A stretch of DNA of 32,107 nucleotides from an uncultured Erysipelotrichaceae bacterium (GTDB lineage Bacteria > Bacillota_I > Bacilli_A > RFN20 > CAG-826), in assembly GCA_902791935.1 (NCBI GenBank), contig CADAXQ010000022.1:1-32107 (forward strand). Reading direction: 5' to 3'. The position numbers were made by a program, and so were the translations under genes. Below the pieces are notes generated by a model that was given only the letters and a program-made list of their open reading frames with translations, had not been told where the DNA came from and did no database searches. The number at the start of each line of letters is the position of its first letter. Within the stretch, counting starts at the first letter, position 1. Shown here piece after piece: positions 16,046-23,775 of the stretch.

Positions 16046-16550
16046 AACGAATATCAATTTCTTTCACGTCGTCGGGGACATAAACATCCGCGGCGACTTT
16101 TTCTCCGTTCGCGACGGCGTCTGGTGAGATAATGCTGGCGGGAAGTCGCATATAAAGCGCTTCGCCACGTGCTAACATCGTTCCGTCTAGCATCTTGATT
16201 TCGGCATGGCCGTGGAACGTGATTTTATCGCGTTTGTCAATCTTCCCGATGCAAAGAAGCTTTTGGTTATAAGGCACCCCTTTGTGATACTCGATGCTGA
16301 TTTTTAGGGTGCAGCCATAGACATTTGGCTCTAAACACCAAATCGCCCGGCCGACGGTTTCGTCAATCATGGCGCAAATCATGCCGCCATGGACACGTTC
16401 TGGGTACGATTGATGTTCAAAACGATATTCAAAAATAGCACAGCAGCTTTGATCTTCCATCTCATAGAAATTCGCATGGATGCCATACGGATTATTGATG
16501 CCGCAGACGATGCAATCTTTGGCGTTATTTTGTTTTCGAATGACTTTCAT
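16044..16550 (-). CDS. PaaI-type hotdog-fold thioesterase
   Basis: This 168-residue protein probably hydrolyses an acyl-CoA or related thioester. The hotdog signature HGGMICAMIDETVGRAI, with the catalytic-region Asp/Glu, lies near residues 54-70. An N-terminal CIVCGINNPYG (13-23) matches the CxxC-G-xxNPxG start seen in one subgroup of these thioesterases. The substrate cannot be told. The start at 16550 begins the domain naturally, but there is no ribosome site. Instead a TAGAAT element ends 6 bases before the ATG, so the mRNA may be leaderless. The gene is divergent from uridine kinase and convergent with cyclophilin, sharing a terminator with the latter. Confidence 0.82.
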   Translation of the reverse strand: MKVIRKQNNAKDCIVCGINNPYGIHANFYEMEDQSCCAIFEYRFEHQSYPERVHGGMICAMIDETVGRAIWCLEPNVYGCTLKISIEYHKGVPYNQKLLCIGKIDKRDKITFHGHAEIKMLDGTMLARGEALYMRLPASIISPDAVANGEKVAADVYVPDDVKEIDIR

Positions 16551-16556
16551 AGGCTT

Positions 16557-16562
16557 ATTCTA
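16557..16562 (-). promoter_or_regulatory. Predicted -10 element placing the start site at the thioesterase ATG
   Basis: On the minus strand TAGAAT (16562-16557) follows TTGTCC (16586-16581) by 18 bases. The expected start point falls on the ATG at 16550. Confidence 0.45.
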
Positions 16563-16607
16563 ACGAGGTTTTTCGTTCCTGGACAACAAAAAATGCACAC
16601 TATCCTT

Positions 16608-16613
16608 TATAAT
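16608..16613 (+). promoter_or_regulatory. Predicted -10 element for the uridine kinase gene
   Basis: A perfect TATAAT lies 18 bases before the udk start, giving a leader of about 12 bases with a GAAGAGG ribosome site. Confidence 0.5.
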
Positions 16614-16631
16614 GGATAAGAAGAGGCAACA

Positions 16632-17333
16632 ATGTCGAGAATTATCTTAATCGGTGGTGGTTCTAGTTCCGGGAAGACTTACATCACAGAAGCCGTGATG
16701 AAGTATTTTTCACCTGATGAGGTTACACATATCACGATGGACGATTATTATCGCGATCAATCCGATATGCCGCTGGCGGAACGTTATCAAGTGAATTATG
16801 ACCACCCGAAAGCGTTTGATTGGCCCTTAATGCGGCGACAGATTCTGGCATTAAAGCAAGGTCAACCAATCGAAAAACCGATATATGACTTCGTTCAATT
16901 AACCCGTAGTGGCCGTACGGAAACCATCGTTCCTCATCAAGTGGTATTGGTAGAAGGCATTATGGCGTTAGTGGACCGCCAAGTCCGGCACTTAGGGGAC
17001 TTACGGGTCTTTATTCAAGCTGGGGCAGAACGTCGTTTCTTAAGACGAATCATCCGGGATTCGCAAGAACGAGGCCGTACGTTTGAAAATATCGTTCACC
17101 AGTATTTTTCCACCGTGCAGCCGATGTACGATGAAATCGTGAAGCCTTCCAGTGAATATGCTGACTTAATCATTAACAATGACGGCGTAGAAAACTTAGC
17201 CATCGAAGTCTTGCGTTGCTTGGTGCAAGAAGAACTCGATTTAGCCACGGGGAACGTGCAAGAAAAACAGACGATGGACGAAGAGTTCTCGGAAGAAACA
17301 TTACGGTCTGCCTTCCTTGCGGGAAAGAAATGA
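16632..17333 (+). CDS. udk: Uridine kinase (uridine/cytidine phosphorylation, pyrimidine salvage)
   Basis: This 233-residue enzyme transfers phosphate to uridine or cytidine. The Walker A motif GGGSSSGKT is at residues 8-16. ITMDDYYRD carries the catalytic Asp, NYDHPKAFDW is the nucleoside-binding block, and RRIIRDSQERGRT is the lid with Arg residues. VVLVEGIMAL and the C-terminal IINNDGVENLAIEVL also match the family. Length is slightly above the usual 205-215 because of an acidic C-terminal tail. The ribosome site GAAGAGG is 6-7 bases before the ATG. A terminator-like hairpin that also contains the next gene's ribosome site lies 26 bases after the stop. Confidence 0.93.
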   Translation: MSRIILIGGGSSSGKTYITEAVMKYFSPDEVTHITMDDYYRDQSDMPLAERYQVNYDHPKAFDWPLMRRQILALKQGQPIEKPIYDFVQLTRSGRTETIVPHQVVLVEGIMALVDRQVRHLGDLRVFIQAGAERRFLRRIIRDSQERGRTFENIVHQYFSTVQPMYDEIVKPSSEYADLIINNDGVENLAIEVLRCLVQEELDLATGNVQEKQTMDEEFSEETLRSAFLAGKK

Positions 17334-17360
17334 GACAATTCGTTTGTGCTGCTTTATAAT
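17332..17360 (+). promoter_or_regulatory. Predicted promoter of the M18 aminopeptidase gene
   Basis: GAGACA (17332-17337) and TATAAT (17355-17360) are 17 bases apart. Transcription would begin near 17367, inside the hairpin that follows. Confidence 0.55.
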
Positions 17361-17387
17361 CTCTTCGGATTTCCGAGGAGATTTTTT
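17359..17387 (+). terminator. Terminator-like hairpin containing the SD of the next gene
   Basis: ATCTCTTCGG and CCGAGGAGAT form a 10-bp stem (one G-T pair) with an ATTT loop and a T tract that ends at the base before ATG 17388. The right arm contains GAGGAG, the ribosome site of the M18 gene. It can end udk transcripts and mask that site in read-through RNA. Confidence 0.7.
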
Positions 17388-18659
17388 ATGGCAGAAGTAG
17401 ATGCGGTATTAGAAGATTTAGGCCATTCGTATAGCCCGTTTCACGTGGTGAAAAATATCACGGAACGATTAAAAGAGGCGGGATATACTGCGTTAAACGA
17501 AAAAGAACCCTATCCGTTGGTACTGGGCGGCCGTTATTACGTCACCCGCAATGACTCTTCGCTACTCGCGTTTTCACTTCCTGAAACCATGAATCCCGGA
17601 ACTGCATTCCGTTTTGCCGCTGCCCATACGGATTCCCCAACTTTCGTGATCAAACCGAATCCGACTTTGTGCAAAAACAACATGATTTCGTGGAATGTCG
17701 AACCTTATGGCGGCATGATTGACGCAACTTGGTTAGACCGTCCCTTATCGTTTGGCGGTCGTGTTTATTACGAAGATAAGAATGGCGATACCAAAATGAC
17801 TTTGGTGGCGCCTCAAGAAGATGTGCTTTATATCCCGAATCTTTGCATTCACTTTAACCGTAACGTCAACTCCGGTTATGCCTATAATCCGGCGGTGGAT
17901 ATGATTCCTTTAGCGGGTTTAGGCAAGGATTTCTCCTTCTCCGATTATTTGCTTTCTTTATTGCCAAAGGATGCCAAAACCATCTTATCGTTTGATTTAT
18001 CGCTATATAACCGTGACAAACCGCGTCTTGTGGGCATACATCAGGAATTCTTATCTTCTCCAAGACTTGATGATTTGGCTTCTACCTATAGCGTCTTACA
18101 AGGCTTCATCCAAGCAAAACCACATTATATTAACGTCTATTGCGCTTTCGACAATGAAGAAGTGGGTTCGTTAACCATGCAGGGGGCAAATGGTACTTTC
18201 TTAACGGATACATTACACCGGTTATGTGAAGCCTTAGCGCTTCCCTATGAAGAAACCCTTGCGCGTTCGTTCTTACTATCGGTAGACAATGCGCACGCCA
18301 TTCATCCGAATCACCCTGAATTCTCGGATGCCTCTTCTCCGGTTTATCTTAATGGCGGCATTGCCGTGAAATATAATGCCGCCCAACATTACACATCAAA
18401 CGGAAGAAGCGTTGCTTTCTTGACGACCATTGCGAAAAACGCGAATATCCCCCTTCAATCCTTCACGAATCGCTCCGATTTACGAGGTGGATCGACGCTA
18501 GGCAATCTTTCGAACAACCAAGTTTCGCTATGCTCGGTGGATATCGGTATCCCGCAACTCGCCATGCATAGTGCCAATGAACTCTGTGGCATCAAAGACG
18601 TGACCGCTATGGTTCGTCTTCTTGAAGCGTACTATACGAGCGCTAAGGAACTCTTATGA
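17388..18659 (+). CDS. M18-family metallo-aminopeptidase
   Basis: This 423-residue cytosolic dizinc exopeptidase removes N-terminal residues, in this family often acidic ones. Metal and catalytic motifs are present: AAHTDSP (H and D), FDNEEVGS (the E-E pair), VDNAHAIHPNHPEF, and near the C-terminus MHSANE. The block RSDLRGGSTLGNLSNNQ is typical of M18. The start at 17388 is used because GAGGAG is 7 bases upstream and the peptide then begins at the usual place (MAEVDAVLEDLGHSYSPFHV). A longer frame from 17346 would read through the promoter and hairpin. The stop overlaps the ATG of the Crp/Fnr gene (ATGA), so the two are translationally coupled. Confidence 0.9.
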   Translation: MAEVDAVLEDLGHSYSPFHVVKNITERLKEAGYTALNEKEPYPLVLGGRYYVTRNDSSLLAFSLPETMNPGTAFRFAAAHTDSPTFVIKPNPTLCKNNMISWNVEPYGGMIDATWLDRPLSFGGRVYYEDKNGDTKMTLVAPQEDVLYIPNLCIHFNRNVNSGYAYNPAVDMIPLAGLGKDFSFSDYLLSLLPKDAKTILSFDLSLYNRDKPRLVGIHQEFLSSPRLDDLASTYSVLQGFIQAKPHYINVYCAFDNEEVGSLTMQGANGTFLTDTLHRLCEALALPYEETLARSFLLSVDNAHAIHPNHPEFSDASSPVYLNGGIAVKYNAAQHYTSNGRSVAFLTTIAKNANIPLQSFTNRSDLRGGSTLGNLSNNQVSLCSVDIGIPQLAMHSANELCGIKDVTAMVRLLEAYYTSAKELL

Positions 18660-19351
18660 AACCCATCCCACTTTGCCAAGGCAATTGTGCGAAATGTGAC
18701 AAAGCGCATGGCTCCTTCTTAGAAGAACTTGAAGCGCCCGAACGGGAAGCCATCGATCAAAAGTTACGTGGCTTTTACGTGAAAAAAGGCGAAGTGCTTT
18801 TTCGTGAAGGCACACCTGCCGATTCGTTATGGATCATTCGGCAAGGGAGCGTAAAGCTTTGCACCTACGATTCCGAAGGCAGGGAACAGATCATTGCTAT
18901 CTTCTCCGAAGGAGAAACCATTTGGGTTTCGATGTTCTTAGGCAAGAAAGAAACTGCTTATCCTTATAGTGCCATTTGCTTAAATGACGTCATTGTCTGT
19001 CAAATCTTACGGCAAGATTTTGAAGCAACCATCCAAGACACCCATACCGCTTTGAAGATTGTCGGCTTATTAAGCAAAAAGCTCCATGACGCGAATGAAC
19101 GGATTTTGATTCTTTCTGCCAGCGATCCACAAGCGAAGGTCGCTAGACTTTTCCTTTATCGCATCAATCATAGCGGCGGCAATCGCGTGACCATGAAATT
19201 AGAAGACATCGCCGCTCATGTTTCGCTTCGTCCCGAGACGGTATCCCGGAAATTAGGTGAATTATGCGACGAAGGCGTTTTACGCAAAGAAGGGCAATCC
19301 ACTTTTGAGATCTTGGACTTCAATGCATTAGAAGATATCGCCCATCGTTAA
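18656..19351 (+). CDS. Crp/Fnr-family regulator, probably an Fe-S oxygen sensor of the FNR type
   Basis: The 231-residue protein has an N-terminal CQGNCAKC cluster (Cys7, Cys11, Cys14), a cyclic-nucleotide-binding-like beta roll (about 40-125), a dimer helix and a C-terminal winged helix. Further cysteines are at 69, 108 and 115, so a fourth ligand is available, as in FNR, although the N-terminal spacing differs from E. coli. The recognition helix RPETVSRKLGEL has the E..SR of FNR, which reads TTGAT....ATCAA. Such boxes stand before pflA and pflB immediately downstream. It overlaps the M18 gene by four bases. I infer an anaerobic activator of pflA and pflB; a heme or redox sensor of the same family is the alternative. 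Confidence 0.82.
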   Translation: MKPIPLCQGNCAKCDKAHGSFLEELEAPEREAIDQKLRGFYVKKGEVLFREGTPADSLWIIRQGSVKLCTYDSEGREQIIAIFSEGETIWVSMFLGKKETAYPYSAICLNDVIVCQILRQDFEATIQDTHTALKIVGLLSKKLHDANERILILSASDPQAKVARLFLYRINHSGGNRVTMKLEDIAAHVSLRPETVSRKLGELCDEGVLRKEGQSTFEILDFNALEDIAHR

Positions 19352-19354
19352 AAT

Positions 19355-19368
19355 TTGATTTTGCGCAA
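19355..19368 (+). promoter_or_regulatory. FNR-like box of pflA
   Basis: TTGAT-TTTG-CGCAA has a perfect left half and a 3/5 right half. The predicted -10 GATAAT (19391-19396) puts the start at 19403, so the box centre is at -41.5, the class II activator position. Confidence 0.6.
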
Positions 19369-19423
19369 AGTTATTTCTTTGCTATCTTAGGATAATCATG
19401 TGCTGCGGCAAGGAGGATTATCC

Positions 19424-20158
19424 ATGGACGGCAACATTCATTCCATTGAAACATTCGGTTCATTAGACGGGCCAGGCATTCGTTTCGTGATTTTTGTGCA
19501 AGGCTGCGCGATGCGTTGCTTATTTTGCCATAACCCCGATACTTGGAAATTAGAAGGTGGAACAAAGCGAAGTCCCGATAGTTTAATTGAACAAGCACTC
19601 CGTTATCGGCCTTATTGGGGAGATGAAGGCGGCATCACCGTAAGTGGTGGAGAACCCTTGCTTCAAATTGATTTCTTATTAGAGCTTTTTCAAAAAGCCA
19701 AAGCCCATGGCATTTCTACCTGTATCGATACGGCTGGGCAACCATTCCGTTCGAGTGGCCCCTGGTTTGACCGTTTCCAAGAACTCATGAAAGTCACGGA
19801 TTTGTTATTGATGGATATCAAACACATCAATCCAGACATGCATCGTAAGTTAACCAGCCATCCTAACGATAACATCATTGCGATGTTCCGTTATTTGGAC
19901 GAAATCCATAAGCCAATTTGGATTCGGCACGTCTTGTTGCCTGGCTACACCGATAATGATGAGTATCTTAGGCAAACCCGCGCGTTTATCGATACTTTAC
20001 ATAACGTGAAGCATATTGATGTTCTTCCGTTTCACAAAATGGGAGAATTCAAGTGGAAGGAACTTGGCTACGACTACAAACTTTGGGACACGAAATCGCC
20101 GACCCAAGAACGGGTACAAAATGCGATTCGTATCTTGAAAGCCGGGCCACAGCAATAA
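19424..20158 (+). CDS. pflA: Pyruvate formate-lyase activating enzyme
   Basis: This 244-residue radical SAM enzyme installs the glycyl radical on PflB under anaerobic conditions. The cluster motif CAMRCLFC (Cys28, Cys32, Cys35) with HNPDTW binds [4Fe-4S] and [16 protein letters not shown] is the GGE motif, DTAGQPF and [11 protein letters not shown] are further family blocks, and [14 protein letters not shown] ends the core. Length is normal. The start at 19424 follows AAGGAGG by 7 bases; a GTG 24 bases upstream would place the ribosome site inside the gene. It comes before pflB, the reverse of the common pflB-pflA order, and each gene has its own FNR-like box. Confidence 0.95.
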   Translation: MDGNIHSIETFGSLDGPGIRFVIFVQGCAMRCLFCHNPDTWKLEGGTKRSPDSLIEQALRYRPYWGDEGGITVSGGEPLLQIDFLLELFQKAKAHGISTCIDTAGQPFRSSGPWFDRFQELMKVTDLLLMDIKHINPDMHRKLTSHPNDNIIAMFRYLDEIHKPIWIRHVLLPGYTDNDEYLRQTRAFIDTLHNVKHIDVLPFHKMGEFKWKELGYDYKLWDTKSPTQERVQNAIRILKAGPQQ

Positions 20159-20160
20159 AT

Positions 20161-20174
20161 TTGATTTCAATCAA
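20161..20174 (+). promoter_or_regulatory. Perfect FNR-type box of pflB
   Basis: TTGATTTCAATCAA matches TTGAT-N4-ATCAA at every position. With -10 TACATT (20197-20202) the start falls at 20209 and the box centre at -41.5. It begins 3 bases after the pflA stop codon. Confidence 0.8.
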
Positions 20175-20237
20175 GGTTATTCCCCTTCTGAATCTCTACA
20201 TTTATTAACGCGCATAAAGCGAGGAGGACATTTGATC

Positions 20238-22484
20238 ATGTTAGACGAGTGGAACGGTTTCCATGACGGTCATTGGACCAAAGAAATTGACGTCCGTGAC
20301 TTCATTCAAAACAATTACACCCCTTATGATGGGGATGCTTCGTTCTTAAAAGGACCGACGGCAGCAACGACGGAACTTTGGAACAAAGTACAAGCATTAC
20401 AAAAAGAAGAACGCGCCAAAGGCGGCGTGCTCGATATGGAGACGAAAGTCGTTTCTTCGATTACGGCCTATGGTGCCGCTTATATCGATGATGCGACCAA
20501 AGGGGAAGAGAAAATCGTCGGCCTTCAAACGGATAAACCATTGAAACGTGCCTTTATGCCATATGGCGGCATCAAGATGGCCGAAGAAGCTTGCACGACC
20601 TACGGTTATCAGCCAGATCCAGAATTGCACAAGATTTTCACCGAATATCACAAAACCCATAACCAAGGGGTATTCGATGCCTATACGCCAGAAATGTTAC
20701 GTTGCCGTCACGCCAAGATTTTGACGGGTTTACCCGATACCTATGGCCGTGGCCGTATTGTTGGCGACTATCGTCGTGTTGCTCTTTATGGCATTGACCG
20801 TTTGATTGAAGGCAAAAAAGAAGACTTTGCCAACTGCGGCGATGAAACGATGACCGATGACGTCATTCGTTTACGCGAAGAAATCACCGATCAAATCCGG
20901 GCATTACAACAAATGAAAGTCATGGCCCAATCCTATGGCTATGACATCTCAAAACCAGCTAAGAATGCCCAAGAAGCGGTGCAATGGCTCTACTTCGGAT
21001 ATTTGGCTGCCATTAAGACACAAAACGGTGCCGCGATGTCGGTTGGCCGTGTCTCCACGTTCTTAGACATCTATATTGAACGTGATTTAGAAAACGGCAC
21101 ATTAACCGAAGAAGCCGCCCAAGAGCTCGTCGACCACTTTGTCATGAAACTCCGGATGGTCAAATTCGCCCGTATTCCTTCCTATAACCAACTCTTCTCT
21201 GGTGACCCAGTTTGGGCAACCTTGGAAGTTGCCGGTATGGGACAAGATGGCCGCTCGATGGTAACGAAGAACGATTTCCGTTTCTTGCACACCCTAGAGA
21301 ACATGGGCCCAGCACCAGAACCGAACTTAACGGTGCTGTACTGCAAACGCTTGCCACTTCCCTTCCGCCAATATGCCGCCAAGATTTCGGTGGATACCTC
21401 CTCGATCCAATACGAAAACGACGACGTGATGCGTCCGATCTGGGGCGATGATTACTCGATTTGCTGCTGCGTTTCTGCGACGCAAACCGGTAAAGAGATG
21501 CAATTCTTCGGCGCTCGTGCGAACTTAGCCAAGTGCTTACTCTATGCCATCAATGGTGGTGTTGATGAACGGTTGCACCAACAAATTGGCCCAGCTTATA
21601 CCCCCATCACTTCGGAATACCTCAACTATGACGAAGTCGTTGCCAAGTATGACAAGATGATGGATTGGTTAGCCGAAGTCTATGTGAACGTTCTCAATCT
21701 CATCCATTACATGCACGATAAGTATTACTATGAAGCGGCTGAAATGGCGCTCATTGATACGAATGTCCGCCGCACGTTCGCGACTGGCATTGCTGGTTTC
21801 TCACACGTTGTCGATAGCTTAAGCGCCATCAAATACGCGAAAGTCAAAACGATCCGTGATGAAACGGGCTTAGTCGTCGATTACCAAATCGAAGGTGACT
21901 TCCCCCGTTATGGCAACGATGATGATCGTGCCGATGATATCGCGGTTGAATTGCTCCGTACCTTCATCAACAAAGTGAAGAAACATCATACCTATCGTAA
22001 CTCGGAACCGACGACATCGATCTTAACGATCACTTCGAATGTCGTTTATGGCAAAGCCACCGGCTCCATGCCTGATGGCCGTAAAGCGGGAGAACCGTTA
22101 TCTCCTGGCGCCAATCCAGCCTATGGAGCCGAGAAGAATGGCTTACTCGCTTCACTTAATTCCGTTGCTAAGTTGCCATACGAATATGCGTTAGACGGCA
22201 TCTCGAACACCCAAACGATTGCCCCGAATACGTTAGGGCATACCGAAGGTGAACGGGTGAAGACCTTAGTCAACGTCTTAGATGGCTACTTCTTAAAAGG
22301 CGCCCATCACTTGAACGTCAATGTCTTCGGCATTGAAAAACTCAAGGATGCCATGGCACACCCCGAAAAACCAGAATATGCGAACTTCACCATCCGTGTT
22401 TCTGGCTATGCCGTCAAGTTCATTGACTTAACGAAAGAGCAACAGCTCGACGTCATCGCGCGGAATGCGCACGAATCGCTTTAA
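20238..22484 (+). CDS. pflB: Formate acetyltransferase (pyruvate formate-lyase)
   Basis: This 748-residue glycyl-radical enzyme converts pyruvate and CoA to acetyl-CoA and formate in anaerobic fermentation. The active-site pair is Cys410-Cys411 in [13 protein letters not shown], where an extra Cys409 replaces the Ala common at that place. [20 protein letters not shown] and INGGVDE follow. The radical site is Gly723 in RVSGYAV near the C-terminus, followed by [14 protein letters not shown]. Length matches E. coli PflB (760). The ATG at 20238 is 10 bases after GAGGAGG; an in-frame TTG at 20232 is possible but too close to that site. No formate channel gene (focA) lies nearby. A strong terminator follows. 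Confidence 0.97.
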   Translation: MLDEWNGFHDGHWTKEIDVRDFIQNNYTPYDGDASFLKGPTAATTELWNKVQALQKEERAKGGVLDMETKVVSSITAYGAAYIDDATKGEEKIVGLQTDKPLKRAFMPYGGIKMAEEACTTYGYQPDPELHKIFTEYHKTHNQGVFDAYTPEMLRCRHAKILTGLPDTYGRGRIVGDYRRVALYGIDRLIEGKKEDFANCGDETMTDDVIRLREEITDQIRALQQMKVMAQSYGYDISKPAKNAQEAVQWLYFGYLAAIKTQNGAAMSVGRVSTFLDIYIERDLENGTLTEEAAQELVDHFVMKLRMVKFARIPSYNQLFSGDPVWATLEVAGMGQDGRSMVTKNDFRFLHTLENMGPAPEPNLTVLYCKRLPLPFRQYAAKISVDTSSIQYENDDVMRPIWGDDYSICCCVSATQTGKEMQFFGARANLAKCLLYAINGGVDERLHQQIGPAYTPITSEYLNYDEVVAKYDKMMDWLAEVYVNVLNLIHYMHDKYYYEAAEMALIDTNVRRTFATGIAGFSHVVDSLSAIKYAKVKTIRDETGLVVDYQIEGDFPRYGNDDDRADDIAVELLRTFINKVKKHHTYRNSEPTTSILTITSNVVYGKATGSMPDGRKAGEPLSPGANPAYGAEKNGLLASLNSVAKLPYEYALDGISNTQTIAPNTLGHTEGERVKTLVNVLDGYFLKGAHHLNVNVFGIEKLKDAMAHPEKPEYANFTIRVSGYAVKFIDLTKEQQLDVIARNAHESL

Positions 22485-22499
22485 TTCGTAAGCCAAAGA

Positions 22500-22530
22500 A
22501 GTGGGCGGGATTTCCCGTCCACTTTTCGTT
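22500..22530 (+). terminator. Terminator of pflB
   Basis: AGTGGGCGGG and CCCGTCCACT form a 10-bp stem with one G-T pair and an ATTT loop, followed by TTTCGTTTATT. Confidence 0.85.
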
Positions 22531-22538
22531 TATTCAAA

Positions 22539-22563
22539 GAAAAACCCTGACCAGTGCCAGGGT
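22539..22563 (-). terminator. Terminator of the deoR-type gene
   Basis: On the minus strand ACCCTG and CAGGGT pair around an 8-base loop and run into T5 at 22544-22539. It begins 3 bases after the stop codon. Confidence 0.75.
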
Positions 22564-22565
22564 GA

Positions 22566-23336
22566 TTAATGAACTGAATCAACGCTCCGGAATGTCGTAT
22601 TCGGCGCCGCCTTTGCGTAACTAGGATCAAGATTGCCATTATACAAAACGACATCTACATCATCTAATCCGCAAGTGCGGTATAACGAAATCTTATCAAA
22701 CTTGCTATGGTCAACCATCACGATGGAGCGATCGGCATTCGCGATCATGATTTGTTTGATACGCGATTGATCCTCGACTTGTTCGGAGAAACCGAAGTTC
22801 TTATCGACGGCAGCCGTGGACATAATGGCAAAGTCGGCATGGTAGTTCCGTAACATTTCTTCGGCAAACGAACCTAATGTTGACTTCGTGCTGGGAAGAA
22901 TGGTCCCACCCACCAAGGTGATATGATGTTTCGTTTTTAAGGCCAAATCATTCGCGATTAAGACACCGTTCGTGATGATGACTAGTCCTTTAAAGGCCGT
23001 CAACATCGAAACAATCTGTAACGAAGTGGTGGAACTATCTAAGAAAACCACTGCTTGATCATGAAGATAAGAGGCCGCCGCATGCGCAAGCATGCGTTTT
23101 TCTTTTAAGTTTTGTTTCTCGCGTAGGAAAATCGAGGTCTCTTGATTGGAAGGATCGCTATTGATGACCACCCCACCAAACGTTCGAGTAACTAACCCCT
23201 TTTGTTCCATCTTCGTCAAATCGCGGCGCATCGTGGATTCCGATACGTAAAGCGCTTGGGCTAAGCCATAGATGGTGCAATCGTGTCTTTCTTTCAGGAT
23301 GGCTAAGATCTTTTCTTCGCGTGCTGAATCTAACAT
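22566..23336 (-). CDS. DeoR-family transcriptional repressor
   Basis: The 256-residue protein has an N-terminal winged helix-turn-helix (REEKILAILKE ... LYVSESTMRRDLTKM, residues about 6-50) and a C-terminal DeoR sensor domain. VVFLDSSTTSLQIVSML, LVIITNG and GG near 155 line the sugar-phosphate site. The final part DADRS-like NADRSIVMVDHSKFDK is typical. Such proteins respond to a phosphorylated sugar or nucleoside, but no sugar operon is adjacent, so the target is unknown. A perfect palindrome in its own promoter suggests autoregulation. The -10 TATAAT ends 8 bases before the ATG and no good ribosome site is present, so the mRNA may be leaderless. It is divergent from csoR. Confidence 0.87.
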   Translation of the reverse strand: MLDSAREEKILAILKERHDCTIYGLAQALYVSESTMRRDLTKMEQKGLVTRTFGGVVINSDPSNQETSIFLREKQNLKEKRMLAHAAASYLHDQAVVFLDSSTTSLQIVSMLTAFKGLVIITNGVLIANDLALKTKHHITLVGGTILPSTKSTLGSFAEEMLRNYHADFAIMSTAAVDKNFGFSEQVEDQSRIKQIMIANADRSIVMVDHSKFDKISLYRTCGLDDVDVVLYNGNLDPSYAKAAPNTTFRSVDSVH

Positions 23337-23344
23337 ACGCGTCC

Positions 23345-23369
23345 ATTATAAACAAAAATGACATTTTTG
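23345..23369 (-). promoter_or_regulatory. deoR promoter -10 with overlapping palindromic operator
   Basis: CAAAAATGACATTTTTG (23353-23369) is a perfect 8-1-8 palindrome just upstream of the minus-strand -10 TATAAT (23350-23345), in the spacer between -10 and -35. A repressor bound there would block the promoter. Confidence 0.6.
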
Positions 23370-23396
23370 GGCACTGTAAGAAGCAATGTATTCCTC

Positions 23397-23425
23397 TTGC
23401 AACATACCCTATGGGGGTATATATT
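23397..23425 (+). promoter_or_regulatory. csoR-copA promoter
   Basis: TTGCAA (23397-23402) and TATATT (23420-23425) are 17 bases apart. The spacer is almost exactly filled by the first CsoR operator. Confidence 0.75.
23404..23420 (+). promoter_or_regulatory. CsoR operator 1
   Basis: ATACCCTATGGGGGTAT is a G/C-tract inverted repeat of the CsoR type (ATACCC..GGGTAT). It lies between -35 and -10, so binding excludes RNA polymerase. Confidence 0.75.
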
Positions 23426-23438
23426 AGTGCACGTAATG

Positions 23439-23455
23439 ATACCCCACCAGGGTAT
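23439..23455 (+). promoter_or_regulatory. CsoR operator 2
   Basis: ATACCCCACCAGGGTAT is the second copy, 35 bases after the first and just downstream of the expected start (about 23432). It ends 3 bases before the AGGAGG ribosome site. Confidence 0.75.
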
Positions 23456-23469
23456 CTTAGGAGGACGTT

Positions 23470-23775
23470 ATGGACGAAAACTGTGAGCAATGCCGTTCCC
23501 GTGCTACCCCACGTGATCCAAGTGAGTTAAAAGACCTGAATTGCCGTCTCAATCGGATCATCGGTCAATTAAACGGCATTCAGAAAATGCTGAACGAGAA
23601 TCGTTATTGCGGCGATATTCTTACCCAAGTGGCCGCCGCGGAGAATGCCTTGCAGTCGCTCGGTTATCAATTGTTACAAACCCACATGAAAACCTGCATG
23701 TGCGATGACATCAAGGCGGGTAAAGAAGAAAGCGTAGATGAAGTGCTTTCCTTAATGAAGAAGTTAAAAGTATGA
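23470..23775 (+). CDS. csoR: CsoR-type copper-sensing repressor
   Basis: This 101-residue all-helical repressor of the CsoR/RcnR family leaves DNA when it binds Cu(I). The ligand set Cys47, His72, Cys76 has the spacing of known CsoR proteins (25 and 4 residues), in NRYCGDIL and THMKTC. The family core LNCRLNRIIGQLNGIQKML is intact. Extra cysteines at 5, 8, 25 and 78 are unusual but outside the ligand set. The ribosome site AGGAGG is 5 bases upstream. The stop overlaps the ATG of copA by four bases. Two CsoR operators in the promoter imply control of its own operon. Confidence 0.93.
   Translation: MDENCEQCRSRATPRDPSELKDLNCRLNRIIGQLNGIQKMLNENRYCGDILTQVAAAENALQSLGYQLLQTHMKTCMCDDIKAGKEESVDEVLSLMKKLKV

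Noticed and set aside
17346..17387. A longer N-terminus for the M18 aminopeptidase
   Set aside because: The extension would translate the -10 element and the hairpin, while GAGGAG sits correctly for the ATG at 17388.
22566..23336. DeoR protein as direct regulator of pflB because the genes converge
   Set aside because: Its palindrome is absent before pflA and pflB, which instead carry FNR-type boxes.
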